From: a virus
Length of the DNA stretch: 22,872 nucleotides
IMG/VR virus record: IMGVR_UViG_3300020184_000036
Coordinates: 1 to 22,872 of that record
Direction: 5' to 3' (one strand)
This document shows positions 5,501 through 12,239 of the stretch, piece after piece; the stretch's first letter is position 1; each line of letters starts with the position of its first letter. Both the position numbers and the translations under genes were made by a program. The notes beneath the pieces were generated by a model, which ran no database searches, had not been told where the DNA came from, and saw only the letters and a program-made list of their open reading frames with translations.

Positions 5501-7642
5501 CAAGTGCTTACATCTAATGGATCTGGATCCGCACCATCTTGGCAAACGCCTACCGTCGGTGATATAACTGCAGTTAATGCCGGGACTAATCTAACTGGCG
5601 GGGGTACAAGCGGTAGTGTTACTTTAAATATGGCTACTGGTGGTGTTGGTGCTGGTACGTATGGCTCAACAGCAAACGGTACTAAAATTGACGAAATAAC
5701 AGTCGATGCTTACGGGCGAGTTACTGCTGTAACTACTGGTTCAACTGGTACTGGCTCAATGAGTAGCTGGATAATTAAAGAGGGTAACGGAACTGAAACA
5801 GCAACGGTAACGGATGGAGAAACAGTTACTATTGAAGACGGAACTGGTATTGAGTCAGAGCTTACATCAACGTCAAGCGGTGGTACAATTACAATTACAA
5901 ACACAGATAGAGGTTCAAGTCAAAATATATTTAAAAACTTTGCGGTATCGGGACAATCAACAGTAGTTGCAGACAGTAATAACGACACGCTGACACTGGT
6001 AGCAGGTAGCAATGTTTCTATTACAACCAACGCTACTAATGATTCTATTACGATAAATGCAACTGACACCAACACGAATAATTACGTTAGTTCTACTAGT
6101 TTTAATACCACAAACGGAGTATTAACCTTAAATAGAAGTGGCCTTAGCTCGCTTACAGTAGACTTAGACGGAAGATATCTAACCGGAAACCAAACTATAA
6201 CGCTTACGGGTGACGTTACAGGTAGCGGAACAACAAGTATATCAACTAATGTTTCGGCAGATGTTATAGGCGCTAGTGAATTAAAGGTAACTGGAAATGG
6301 TACAACATCTCAATTCTTAAGATCAGACGGAGATGGAACGTTTAGCTGGGCAACTCCAACCGACACCAACACGAATAACTATGTTACGTCTGCCTCTTTC
6401 AATACAGGCGATGGAGTTCTGACACTAAACAGAAGCGGCCTTGGCGCTGTAACTGTGGATCTCGACGGTAGATATTTAACTAGCTACACTGAAACAGACA
6501 CATTGTCAAGTGTAGTTGCAAGAGGTAGCTCTACAACTAGTAGAATAACCACAGGTGGTTTAACCGCAACTTCAGACATAAGGGGTAATGGACAACAGCT
6601 GGTATTAAATGCCGGCGAAAGTGCTGCTTATGCTACTGGGCAAACCGCTGAGCATGTATATCTTAACGCAGAAGGTGGGGTTCAAATTGTTTCTTCGCCT
6701 GATAACTGGTCAAGCGGATGGGCAGGTAGAAAAACAGCAGTAATAAATGACACAAATGGTAATTCTCTCCTTCCTGGAAGTCTTACCACGACTGGTGACA
6801 TTGAAGTAGATGGTGGCGATATATATATAAACGACACCAACACAAGAATAACAGAGGGGGGTAGCAATTCTATTAGATTACAAACAGATAGTGGGTATGT
6901 TGATGTAGGACCACAAAATACATCATATACTCACTTCCAGACAGATAGAGCTTCATTTTATTTTAATAAAGAAGTACAAGTTGACACAGGTGTTATAAGA
7001 TCTCATAATGAAGATTTAAATCTTAACAGAGCAGGGTCATCAACAGCTAGGCTTAGAATAACATCGGGAGCAACCTTTTCTGACCAGCTGACAACCTTTA
7101 ATGCCCCAATAAGAATAGGTGCAGACTCTAGCTCAAATGAATTAGATGACTACGAAGAAGGTACTTATAATATATCTTGGTATCACGGCACTACTAGCTA
7201 TGCCGCTAACACAACAAATTTTGGAAGCCAAGTTTTAAATGAATGTAAATACGTTAAAATAGGTAGAGTTGTACATATATTTATAAGGTTTAAGTTTAAT
7301 GCGCACCCGTCAGCTTGGTCTACCTCGTCTACAGGTGTTTGGCTTAATAACTTGCCGTTTACACCAATTCAGGGCACAGTAGGTGGTAACTTTAGTTTTA
7401 AATGGAACGCCGAGTTGAGTAGTACAGAACAAGTGCTTTGGTATGGAGGCGGTGGGCATTTTGGACAATCTTATAGCCTATCCTCAGATTTAATACAATT
7501 GTCTCCACAGGGAAGATATATTAGTGGTTACTACAGCTATTGGGGCAACATCCAGTCCTTATTGGCAAATGACTTCCCGGGCAATGATCCTAGTGGTAAT
7601 AATAATATGATTGGTCAAATAACATATTACACAAACAGTTAA
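2537..7642 (+). CDS. giant tail fibre / receptor-binding protein (1701 aa)
   Basis: At 1701 residues this is by far the largest gene here. It is almost entirely Gly, Thr, Ser, Asn and Asp-rich short beta repeats, typical of trimeric phage fibres. Internal duplications include two 40-residue copies starting DTNTNNYV and ending DGRYLT (residues 1177-1216 and 1276-1315), two TDTL..VVARG blocks, and two QYGTG/DYGSG...IIET-type blocks (about 478-499 and 653-673). A GQVLTSNGSG segment at 988 is of the kind seen in many fibre shafts. The C-terminal region (about 1530-1701) opens with LDDYEEGTY (Y1539-EEGT) and continues with YVKIGRVVHIF, a motif common in distal domains of phage tail proteins. It is then Trp, Tyr and Gly rich, fitting a receptor-binding tip. 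It probably binds a surface glycan or protein of the host. The start is fixed by TAATG coupling to the upstream gene. Confidence 0.85.
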   Translation: MAIKFSQFNLRTDHTSGMYLVGYDGNQNIHITVDNLFNDFINGTENTIAMFGTGGTTLADSILSQDAGATLLTVAGRLNVDLAATFDTSIVVTGSSTLNGNVILGDASTDLITQTGTLYLNGPVKDTTDTLGAVDQVLLSDATGELTFTDLADLHVGGSEVVEVPVKNAQGSALVKGDPVYISGSVGASGILEVQLADASNTLKMPAVGLLKQDLADQAEGFAVVTGKLRNLITDPIDGLNPTENDVIYIKPSGTSGAALTTTKPVYGNFIQNIGKVGRVSTSSDGNLVVSSILRTNDIPNLTPGRLWVGSTGNTIESQTLFVDEANARLDVNGKIVGTGGDFYIESQTDDIIIRTTADDKDIFIQSDNGSGAIATYFQADGSTGAVRLFHYGVNKLETTSNGVDINGTLESTGWAYFATTGPTSVAQLGGGSTTTSQFNIISTATGGSFISATNTLTLKANNLNAIKIDNTGELQFNQYGTGSFTGTATKNLSVDGFGNVIETNPAVDGSGTYEYVTKWAAGGTSLMDSNIFISEAPDSTHDFVGINTNDASTTFGTSPEVRIASRSANTPAVLDLLRKDGATAAGDLSGILQFTIDDDNNYTIAQIYTETLGAAASGNSGGGRLVFKTNDGGSGASPSEKMHIDSSGINFADYGSGTVTGSPAYNLSITSAGDIIETDAVPSNVVETITTTDGTYINLTPNSATDGAVTVTADLSAIDGTAGANERYLTKNNTWAEISTIPGTYTFSVEGDTGGVHAVASGSTLELFGGTYISSNSYNNVGVTFNHDNTTRTDTTSSASPGYGGTFTVVDSVSTNATGHLEAINVKTVTMPSADDTNTTYDLSGYGTSNGTAGVQLVGSDSTTDQVAVTGAGITTVTHSGNTLTITSTETDTLATVVARGGSTNNSIYAASFIDYNNNGYYVDPAGDSQLNTIDIDDYVRHRGDVNTYIGFPANDTFTVTTANSERLRVGSAGQIGIGGANYGTSGQVLTSNGSGSAPSWQTPTVGDITAVNAGTNLTGGGTSGSVTLNMATGGVGAGTYGSTANGTKIDEITVDAYGRVTAVTTGSTGTGSMSSWIIKEGNGTETATVTDGETVTIEDGTGIESELTSTSSGGTITITNTDRGSSQNIFKNFAVSGQSTVVADSNNDTLTLVAGSNVSITTNATNDSITINATDTNTNNYVSSTSFNTTNGVLTLNRSGLSSLTVDLDGRYLTGNQTITLTGDVTGSGTTSISTNVSADVIGASELKVTGNGTTSQFLRSDGDGTFSWATPTDTNTNNYVTSASFNTGDGVLTLNRSGLGAVTVDLDGRYLTSYTETDTLSSVVARGSSTTSRITTGGLTATSDIRGNGQQLVLNAGESAAYATGQTAEHVYLNAEGGVQIVSSPDNWSSGWAGRKTAVINDTNGNSLLPGSLTTTGDIEVDGGDIYINDTNTRITEGGSNSIRLQTDSGYVDVGPQNTSYTHFQTDRASFYFNKEVQVDTGVIRSHNEDLNLNRAGSSTARLRITSGATFSDQLTTFNAPIRIGADSSSNELDDYEEGTYNISWYHGTTSYAANTTNFGSQVLNECKYVKIGRVVHIFIRFKFNAHPSAWSTSSTGVWLNNLPFTPIQGTVGGNFSFKWNAELSSTEQVLWYGGGGHFGQSYSLSSDLIQLSPQGRYISGYYSYWGNIQSLLANDFPGNDPSGNNNMIGQITYYTNS
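6065..6184 (+). repeat. 120-bp intragenic repeat, copy 1, in the tail fibre gene
   Basis: Encodes fibre residues 1177-1216, starting DTNTNNYVSSTSFNT and ending VDLDGRYLT. Copy 2 at 6362-6481 has the same length and frame, and starts 297 bases (99 codons) downstream. The opening bases GACACCAACACGAATAA are identical in both copies; the rest has diverged mostly at synonymous or conservative positions, as expected for an old shaft-module duplication. Confidence 0.75.
6362..6481 (+). repeat. 120-bp intragenic repeat, copy 2, in the tail fibre gene
   Basis: Encodes residues 1276-1315 (DTNTNNYVTSASFNT to VDLDGRYLT), matching copy 1 at 6065-6184 in frame and length. A shorter third echo of the leading bases (GACACCAACACAAGAATAA) occurs near 6834. 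This supports growth of the fibre shaft by module duplication. Confidence 0.75.
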
Positions 7643-7653
7643 AATTTAAAACA

Positions 7654-7923
7654 ATGAGTTTAACAAAAGAATATTTAATAGATAAGGTAGAATTTGTTGG
7701 TGAATGGAAAGTTCTTCAAGTCAGAAACAAAACTGTAATTAAAGATAACGACGTCATTATTTCGGAAAGTTTTGATAGGAATAGCTACTATCCGGGAGAT
7801 GAGCTGCCAGAAGATTTACAACCCTATGCAGACGGTGTATGGACAGAAACTTTAATTTCTGATTACGCTACTCATTTGCAGGCTTTAGAAGAAAGCACGC
7901 AATACCCTGAGCCAGCACAGTAA
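7654..7923 (+). CDS. small hypothetical protein after the tail fibre (89 aa)
   Basis: The 89-residue acidic product starts 11 bases after the fibre stop, behind the A-rich leader AAATTTAAAACA. It shows a pattern of beta strands (KVEFVGEWKVLQVRNKTVIK, about 11-30, then DNDVIISESFDRN) followed by an acidic tail with many Pro and Glu residues, and no membrane segment or signal peptide. Small proteins encoded just downstream of long tail fibres are often fibre assembly chaperones or tip adhesins, which makes that a reasonable guess here, but no family-specific residues are recognised. It ends the fibre module; a 113-base gap with promoter-like repeats follows. Confidence 0.65.
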   Translation: MSLTKEYLIDKVEFVGEWKVLQVRNKTVIKDNDVIISESFDRNSYYPGDELPEDLQPYADGVWTETLISDYATHLQALEESTQYPEPAQ

Positions 7924-7952
7924 TTTTAGAAAACCAATAAAACAGTTGAAGA

Positions 7953-7977
7953 GTAAAAATCAGTAAAAACCAGTAAT
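7953..7977 (+). promoter_or_regulatory. iterated GTAAAAA elements, second copy
   Basis: GTAAAAA at 7953-7959 and 7963-7969, then GTAAT at 7973-7977, form a 10-base periodic array (units CAGTAAAAAC type) in the 113-base gap between 7923 and 8037. An AT-rich TATATAACATATAC stretch follows at once. The similarity to 938-983 suggests a shared promoter or activator site for the chaperonin transcription unit. No terminator hairpin is evident in the gap. Confidence 0.35.
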
Positions 7978-8036
7978 ATATAACATATACCCTACTCGGG
8001 ATAGAGTAAACCAATAATTAATTAAAACCAAAACCT

Positions 8037-8330
8037 ATGACACTATATTATAGAACCTATTCTTGGGGAACAACATCTCCAAAAATAACCGAAGAAGAAG
8101 TCCAGTTTTTAAATCATTTAGTTGATAAAAAAAATTGGCGAATTGTACAACTACCAAATGGATATTTTCAAACCGAATACCTTAATCCAAGTAAAGATAA
8201 CGATTGGGTCGACGTAACGCGAAGAGAGACTATCGAAGGTGCAGAAGCAGCGATTGATGCTTCAGTTGAGCACTACAGCAAAAAGCTCGAATTTGCGAAA
8301 GGACCTGTAGTTGTAAAAACTTTCGAGTAA
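8037..8330 (+). CDS. small hypothetical protein (97 aa)
   Basis: This 97-residue protein has an aromatic N-terminus (LYYRTYSWGTTSP, about 3-15), a helical segment (EEEVQFLNHLVDKKNWRIV, about 19-37), a strand pair (QLPNGYFQTEYL) and a C-terminal helix (EGAEAAIDASVEHYSKKLEFA, about 67-87, given here as the span) before VVVKTFE. It looks like a compact soluble alpha/beta protein. It is the first gene after the 113-base promoter-like gap and comes just before groEL, so it may be co-transcribed with the chaperonins. No known domain is recognised. The leader is AT/A-rich (AATTAAAACCAAAACCT) without a Shine-Dalgarno sequence, as elsewhere in this phage. Confidence 0.65.
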   Translation: MTLYYRTYSWGTTSPKITEEEVQFLNHLVDKKNWRIVQLPNGYFQTEYLNPSKDNDWVDVTRRETIEGAEAAIDASVEHYSKKLEFAKGPVVVKTFE

Positions 8331-8364
8331 GACATTTGTCTAATTTAATTTAATCTAATTTAAT

Positions 8365-9915
8365 ATGTCTGACGCAATAGTTAAGAACTTAAACTTTGGA
8401 AGCGATGCGCGCTCTAAGGTTTACGAAGGTATTGAAAAGCTAACAAAAGCCGTTAGCTCCACACTCGGGGCTAGCGGTCTTAGCGTAATACTTGAAAACG
8501 ATAAAGGTAAACCGGTAATTACAAAAGACGGTGTAACAGTAGCAAACAATATATTTTTGCGAGATCCTGTTGAAAATATGGGCGCAACGCTTTTAAAAGA
8601 TGCTGCACGAAAAACCGTACAAGAGGCCGGTGATGGAACAACAACCGCAACTGTACTTGCGCATTCAATCCTTAAAAATGCATACAAAGCATTAGAGCAG
8701 GATAGCTCAAGAACACTAAAAGAAGGAATTGCAAGTGGTGTTGAAAAAGTAATTGCATATTTAGAAAAGATTGCAATACCGGTTGACGGCGATATGATTG
8801 ACCAAGTAGCTACTATATCTGCAAATAATGATAAAGAACTTGGTAAGCTTATAAGCGATGCATTTAAGTCCGTAGGTAATACGGGTGTGGTTATTATGCA
8901 AACAACAGATGAGCCTGAAACAACAATAGAGGTTGTAGATGGTGTGCAATATGATCAGCCACTTAAATCTAATCACTTTATAACAAACGAAAATATAAAT
9001 GCTGCAGAGCTGGACAATCCGTATATATTGATATCAGAGTCACCTATACCAAATATACGTAGGATTCAATCCGTATTGGAACATGTTATAAAAAAGAACA
9101 AATCATTATTAGTCATTGCAGATGTTGAACCACAAGTGTTGAACACTCTTGCGATGAATAAAATGAAAGGCAACATAAAGGTTAATGTAATTGACTTACC
9201 AACTTACGGTATAACGCGTAAGGAAGTCATGCAGGATCTTTCTATGCTAACCGGGGCTAAGATTATTAACGAAGATCTCGGAGACGATATGGACCTCATA
9301 GATATTGAAATGCTTGGTACTTGTGTTAAAGCGGTAACTAATACAGAAGAAACTGTTTTGCAAGTTGAAGGTAAATCGGAAGAGGTTGAAGAAAAAATTA
9401 AAGCAATACAAGAAGAGCTTGAAAAGCCAATGTTACCCGGTCACAAGATTAGGTATGAAAAAAGGCTAGCAAGATTATCTGCAAAAGTTGCCGTTGTAAA
9501 AGTCGGTGCTAATTCAGAAGTTGAGTTAAAAGAAAAGCGTGATAGAGTTGAAGACGCTATATGTGCTACAAAAGCCGCGATTAAAGAAGGTATAGTACCA
9601 GGTGGTGGAATAGCCCTTTTAAATGCTGCTCAGAAAATAAAGTCTAGCGGCAAAGGCGAAGAACTACTTTATAAGTCAATTAAAGCGCCTTTCTATACGA
9701 TACTTAGCAATGCAGGTATTGAAGAATTTGAAGAGCCTACTATTAAAGGCAGAGGGTTAAATGTTGTTACAGGGGGTATGGTGAATATGATTAAATCTGG
9801 AATTATCGACCCACTACTTGTTACTAAAAGCGCTCTTCGGAACGCGGCTTCAGTAGCCACAACAATTATATCAACCGATTGTGTAATTAATAATGTTAGA
9901 ATAGAACAGTTATGA
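8365..9915 (+). CDS. groEL: phage-encoded chaperonin GroEL (Hsp60, 516 aa)
   Basis: A full-length group I chaperonin: an ATP-driven double-ring protein that folds enclosed substrates with a GroES lid. The ATP-site elements are present. TLGASG at 33-38 corresponds to E. coli TLGPKG, with Pro and Lys replaced by Ala and Ser. TKDG has Asp55 (E. coli D52), DGTTTATVLA has Asp90 (D87), and RVEDA has Asp397 (D398, hydrolysis). The GGG turn is near 413-415. The apical NIRRIQSVLEHV segment aligns with the E. coli NIREMLPVLEAV region. It ends at VRIEQL and lacks the GGM-repeat tail, so it is shorter than the usual 545 or so residues. It overlaps groES by ATGA. The leader has two CTAATTTAAT copies (8340-8349, 8355-8364). 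It probably folds phage capsid or fibre proteins. Confidence 0.95.
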   Translation: MSDAIVKNLNFGSDARSKVYEGIEKLTKAVSSTLGASGLSVILENDKGKPVITKDGVTVANNIFLRDPVENMGATLLKDAARKTVQEAGDGTTTATVLAHSILKNAYKALEQDSSRTLKEGIASGVEKVIAYLEKIAIPVDGDMIDQVATISANNDKELGKLISDAFKSVGNTGVVIMQTTDEPETTIEVVDGVQYDQPLKSNHFITNENINAAELDNPYILISESPIPNIRRIQSVLEHVIKKNKSLLVIADVEPQVLNTLAMNKMKGNIKVNVIDLPTYGITRKEVMQDLSMLTGAKIINEDLGDDMDLIDIEMLGTCVKAVTNTEETVLQVEGKSEEVEEKIKAIQEELEKPMLPGHKIRYEKRLARLSAKVAVVKVGANSEVELKEKRDRVEDAICATKAAIKEGIVPGGGIALLNAAQKIKSSGKGEELLYKSIKAPFYTILSNAGIEEFEEPTIKGRGLNVVTGGMVNMIKSGIIDPLLVTKSALRNAASVATTIISTDCVINNVRIEQL

Positions 9916-10172
9916 AAGCAGTCGGATTATACTTAATAGTAGAAAAAGAAAAGCAGGGTGCACAAAAAACAGAAGGCGGTCTGCTAATTGCAGAAAATGC
10001 CCGTGAAGATATAAGATACGCAAAAGCAAGCGTAATATCAGCGGGCGCCGATATAGTGGGAATAAAGGCTGGCGATGCTATTTATTATGATAGACACGCC
10101 GGCCATTCCATTGAATTGGATAATAAAGTATATCACGTAATCAAAGCAGCAGATGTAGTCGTTATATTATGA
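9912..10172 (+). CDS. groES: phage-encoded co-chaperonin GroES (86 aa)
   Basis: The lid for the GroEL ring. At 86 residues it is slightly shorter than the usual 95 or so. The mobile loop lies at about residues 13-32, with the conserved Gly-Gly and a hydrophobic triplet LLI (24-26; E. coli IVL) that docks into GroEL apical domains. The second half follows the family pattern: ASVISAGAD, then IKAGDAIYYDRHAG and a closing VIKAADVVVIL, matching the GroES VKVGDIVIF...ESDILAIVE pattern. It follows groEL with a 4-base ATGA overlap, reversing the usual bacterial groES-groEL order. It overlaps the next gene by ATGA as well. The pair is probably made in fixed ratio by coupled translation. Confidence 0.93.
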   Translation: MKAVGLYLIVEKEKQGAQKTEGGLLIAENAREDIRYAKASVISAGADIVGIKAGDAIYYDRHAGHSIELDNKVYHVIKAADVVVIL

Positions 10173-10609
10173 AACGAATAAAGGCTTCGGATTTGCGTGA
10201 TTCAAAAGTATTAAAGCATTACCGTATTGTGCGCCGTTGGGCATGCAGAAATTACGGTATAAAAGATGCAGATCTGGAGCTTCTTTTATTTTTAGACTGT
10301 CAGGGCTTTTTTAGTAAAACAGATTTTAAACTTGACACATATGCATACAGCTGGGACAATAATAGGTTTTCACGACTTTTAAAAGAAGGCTGGATAGTAT
10401 TATGGCGAAGAGGCAATAAATCAGATAGTAAAGGCAGTCTATATAAAGTATCTTTAAAAACAACGCAGTTATTAACACGTGTTTATAGAATACTTACAGG
10501 CGAGGAAGATATTCCAAGTAGCGCAACACAAAATGTAATTAAAAGTAAAGCGTACACAGACAGAATGCTTCAGGTTGCAATCAAAAGAATAAATAACGAT
10601 AAAGAATAA
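10169..10609 (+). CDS. putative winged-helix DNA-binding protein (146 aa)
   Basis: The 146-residue basic protein has helices in the first half (RIVRRWACRNYGIKDADLELL, given as the span 19-39), an aromatic turn region, then FSRLLKEGWIVLWRRGN (about 69-85) and SLYKVSLKTTQLLTRVYRIL (about 91-110). A helix, a recognition-helix-like segment (NRFSRLLKEGWI) followed by a strand pair (IVLWRRG...LYKVS, the wing) and a C-terminal dimer-type helix follow the MarR-like winged-helix outline. This is inferred from pattern only. It is coupled to groES by ATGA. It could be a late regulator or a virion protein with that fold. No catalytic motif is visible. Confidence 0.55.
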   Translation: MKRIKASDLRDSKVLKHYRIVRRWACRNYGIKDADLELLLFLDCQGFFSKTDFKLDTYAYSWDNNRFSRLLKEGWIVLWRRGNKSDSKGSLYKVSLKTTQLLTRVYRILTGEEDIPSSATQNVIKSKAYTDRMLQVAIKRINNDKE

Positions 10610-10613
10610 TAAT

Positions 10614-11228
10614 ATGTCTTATAATGGTAAATCGCCAGCGCAAATTAATATAGCTGCTATGTTTGGAGGGGCCGCAAAAGGTAGTCTAAGCCAGGACCAA
10701 GTTGCTAAACTTGAAAGAGCTGCTAGTCGGCGTGGTTTTGGTAGTAGAATATCGCAACAATTCTTAGATAAATATCGAGCTAGCCAAGCATCTACAACAC
10801 CCGCGGCGGCTGCGCCTCAACCACCATCTGTTGTAGCCACAGCAGGGGCTAGCGGTATGTCCGGTAGAATTGAAGGTATTGAATCTAGGCTAGCAGCATT
10901 AGAAGGTGGAGGCACTACTGCGGGAGCTGTGCAACCAGCAGAGGTTGCGCCCTCTGAAACCCAGGCACAAGCGGCAGCGTCTCAAATGACGGATGCTAAC
11001 CAAGCTGCAACCGACGCTTCACTAATTGGTGGATTTGCAAAGCCAATTCCACCGGCAGCTGATCAGGCAACAGCAGCTTCTGAGCAACTTGGTAGTCTTA
11101 TGGCTTCACCGTTCACAATGCGCCAGCGTTCCAATATGGGGCCATTAACATTTAAAGACCAAACGGGCGATGGAAAAATAACACGAGCAGATGTAATTAA
11201 AGCTCGTATAGAAGGATATAAAAAATAA
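10614..11228 (+). CDS. Ala-rich protein with C-terminal EF-hand-like Ca2+ loop (204 aa)
   Basis: It begins with a short helical region (about 1-55: NIAAMFGGAAKG, LSQDQVAKLERAASRRG). A low-complexity Ala/Pro/Gln linker follows, with one predicted coiled-coil stretch RIEGIESRLAALEGG (about 84-98). Near the C-terminus, D182-Q-T-G-D-G-K-I-T-R-A-D193 has the spacing of an EF-hand or dockerin-type calcium loop (positions 1, 3, 5, 7, 9, 12), with Asp rather than Glu at position 12, as in dockerins and EF-hand-like phage proteins. The extended, assembly-like architecture suggests a structural or internal virion protein. It starts 4 bases after the previous stop. Function unknown. Confidence 0.7.
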   Translation: MSYNGKSPAQINIAAMFGGAAKGSLSQDQVAKLERAASRRGFGSRISQQFLDKYRASQASTTPAAAAPQPPSVVATAGASGMSGRIEGIESRLAALEGGGTTAGAVQPAEVAPSETQAQAAASQMTDANQAATDASLIGGFAKPIPPAADQATAASEQLGSLMASPFTMRQRSNMGPLTFKDQTGDGKITRADVIKARIEGYKK

Positions 11229-11234
11229 ATAATT

Positions 11235-11441
11235 ATGCACGAAAATAGCAAAAAAATAATCAAAGCACCTTCTTTGCAAGGGGCAGTAGGAGAATCAGCT
11301 GTGTGGGACGGCCCTTTAGATACTACAGGTTTTCCTATGGGAAAAGGCAGTAGCTCAGGCGCAAACGGTATGCAAATTAAAAAATACCCTTGTAAGTCTT
11401 ATGACTTAAATCCACCTATTACACAAAGAGCAAAAGGATAA
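11235..11441 (+). CDS. small hypothetical protein (68 aa)
   Basis: This 68-residue protein starts 6 bases after the previous stop. It is Gly, Ser and Pro-rich with basic ends (ENSKKIIKAPSLQGAVGE at the N-terminus; QIKKYPCKSYDLNPPITQ, about 47-64) and a flexible middle (GFPMGKGSSSGANGM). There is one Cys. It lacks a hydrophobic core and looks largely unstructured, like a small linker or DNA- or virion-associated peptide. It is followed after two bases by the next gene. No family recognised. Confidence 0.55.
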   Translation: MHENSKKIIKAPSLQGAVGESAVWDGPLDTTGFPMGKGSSSGANGMQIKKYPCKSYDLNPPITQRAKG

Positions 11442-11443
11442 TT

Positions 11444-11758
11444 ATGTATGTTCAGCATAACTCACCGTTTACTAAAAAAGGCGATGCTCCATCTAGGAAG
11501 AAATCAAAAGGGTATTACGCTAAAGTAAAAAAAGGTGGTGGTACTGGTAAAGATGCTGGTGGCGGTATGACTGAAAAAGGTGTTAAAAAATATCGTAGAG
11601 ATAACCCAGGCAGTAAGCTATCGACTGCTGTAACAACACCCCCATCAAAGCTTAAAAAAGGAAGTAAAGCGTGGAAACGCAGAAAATCATTTTGTGCAAG
11701 ATCTAAAGGCTGGAAGTCTGAAAGGGGTAGAGCTGCACGAAGAAAATGGAATTGCTAA
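11444..11758 (+). CDS. highly basic protein with RRKSFCAR motif (104 aa; DUF6321-like)
   Basis: The 104-residue protein is very rich in Lys, Arg and Gly. The middle reads GGGMTEKGVKKYRRDNPGSK (about 39-58) and the C-terminus (about 79-104) reads RRKSFCARSKGWKSERGRA, then RRKWNC, with Cys84 and Cys104. A Thr/Glu-Lys-Gly start, a [KR]-RR-K-SFCAR block and a terminal K-W-x-C recur in small basic proteins of tailed phages and match my recollection of DUF6321. Charge and paired cysteines suggest nucleic-acid or packaged-DNA association, but the function is not known. The following gene begins 2 bases after its stop if the shorter start is used. Confidence 0.65.
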   Translation: MYVQHNSPFTKKGDAPSRKKSKGYYAKVKKGGGTGKDAGGGMTEKGVKKYRRDNPGSKLSTAVTTPPSKLKKGSKAWKRRKSFCARSKGWKSERGRAARRKWNC

Positions 11759-11759
11759 T

Positions 11760-11924
11760 ATGAAAGATAGAGGGCTTGGTGATACTATAGCGCGTGCTAC
11801 TAAAGCTACAGGTATAGATAAGTTTGCAGAGCAAGTTGCTAATGGTTTAAATATACCAGGTGGTTGTGGCTGTAAAAAGCGTCAAGCGTATCTTAACAAG
11901 GTTGTACCATACGGTAAAAAATAA
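11760..11924 (+). CDS. small Cys-Gly-Cys protein (54 aa)
   Basis: The preferred start is ATG at 11760, giving 54 residues beginning MKDRGLGDTIARATKATGID, with GGCGCKKRQAYLN at about 34-46 and a basic end. The DxIxxxTKATGI ... CGC-KR pattern is one I recognise from small uncharacterised proteins in Bacteroidota phages. An upstream ATG at 11694 would add 22 residues translated from another frame of the previous gene and is less likely. Cys36 and Cys38 could bind a metal or form a redox pair, though two cysteines alone make a zinc site unlikely without a partner. Function unknown. Confidence 0.65.
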   Translation: MKDRGLGDTIARATKATGIDKFAEQVANGLNIPGGCGCKKRQAYLNKVVPYGKK

Positions 11925-11927
11925 ATT

Positions 11928-12239
11928 ATGGCTTTTAAAATGAAACCCGCTCCATTTAAAATGGATGAAACTCCAGTGTACTATGTGGACATGGAAGAAG
12001 GTGTTTTAGGTAAAGCTAATAATAACGGCTCAATAATAGTGGATGAAAATTTATCGCCGTTAGAAGCGAAAAATGTTGTTAAACATGAACGTGTGCATAT
12101 AGATCAAATGCGTAGAGGCGATCTTGATTACGACGACAAAAATGTATATTGGAAAGGTCGTATAATCCCTAGATCTAGTATTAAAGAAGGTGATAAGAAT
12201 TTACCTTGGGAAAAAGAAGCTTATAATAAAAGTAAATGA
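11928..12239 (+). CDS. putative zinc mini-metallopeptidase with HExxH (103 aa)
   Basis: The 103-residue protein contains H53-E54-R-V-H57, the HExxH zinc motif, inside a helix (LEAKNVVKHERVHIDQMRRG, residues 45-64). A downstream W94-E-K-E97-A-Y carries Glu residues that could supply the third zinc ligand, as in gluzincin-type peptidases. The preceding strand (YYVDMEEGVLGKA, about 18-30; SIIVDENLS) resembles the short edge strand of minimal metallopeptidase domains. It lacks a signal peptide. This looks like a stripped-down peptidase domain, as sometimes found in phage virion or lysis loci, with roles such as head maturation or peptidoglycan crossing in related systems. Activity is not shown. 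Its stop overlaps the next start (ATGA). Confidence 0.6.
   Translation: MAFKMKPAPFKMDETPVYYVDMEEGVLGKANNNGSIIVDENLSPLEAKNVVKHERVHIDQMRRGDLDYDDKNVYWKGRIIPRSSIKEGDKNLPWEKEAYNKSK

Noticed and set aside
6065-6481. Diversity-generating retroelement (template/variable repeat) for the 120-bp fibre duplications
   Set aside because: Both copies are inside one coding frame in the shaft, differences are not adenine-biased, and no reverse transcriptase gene is present.
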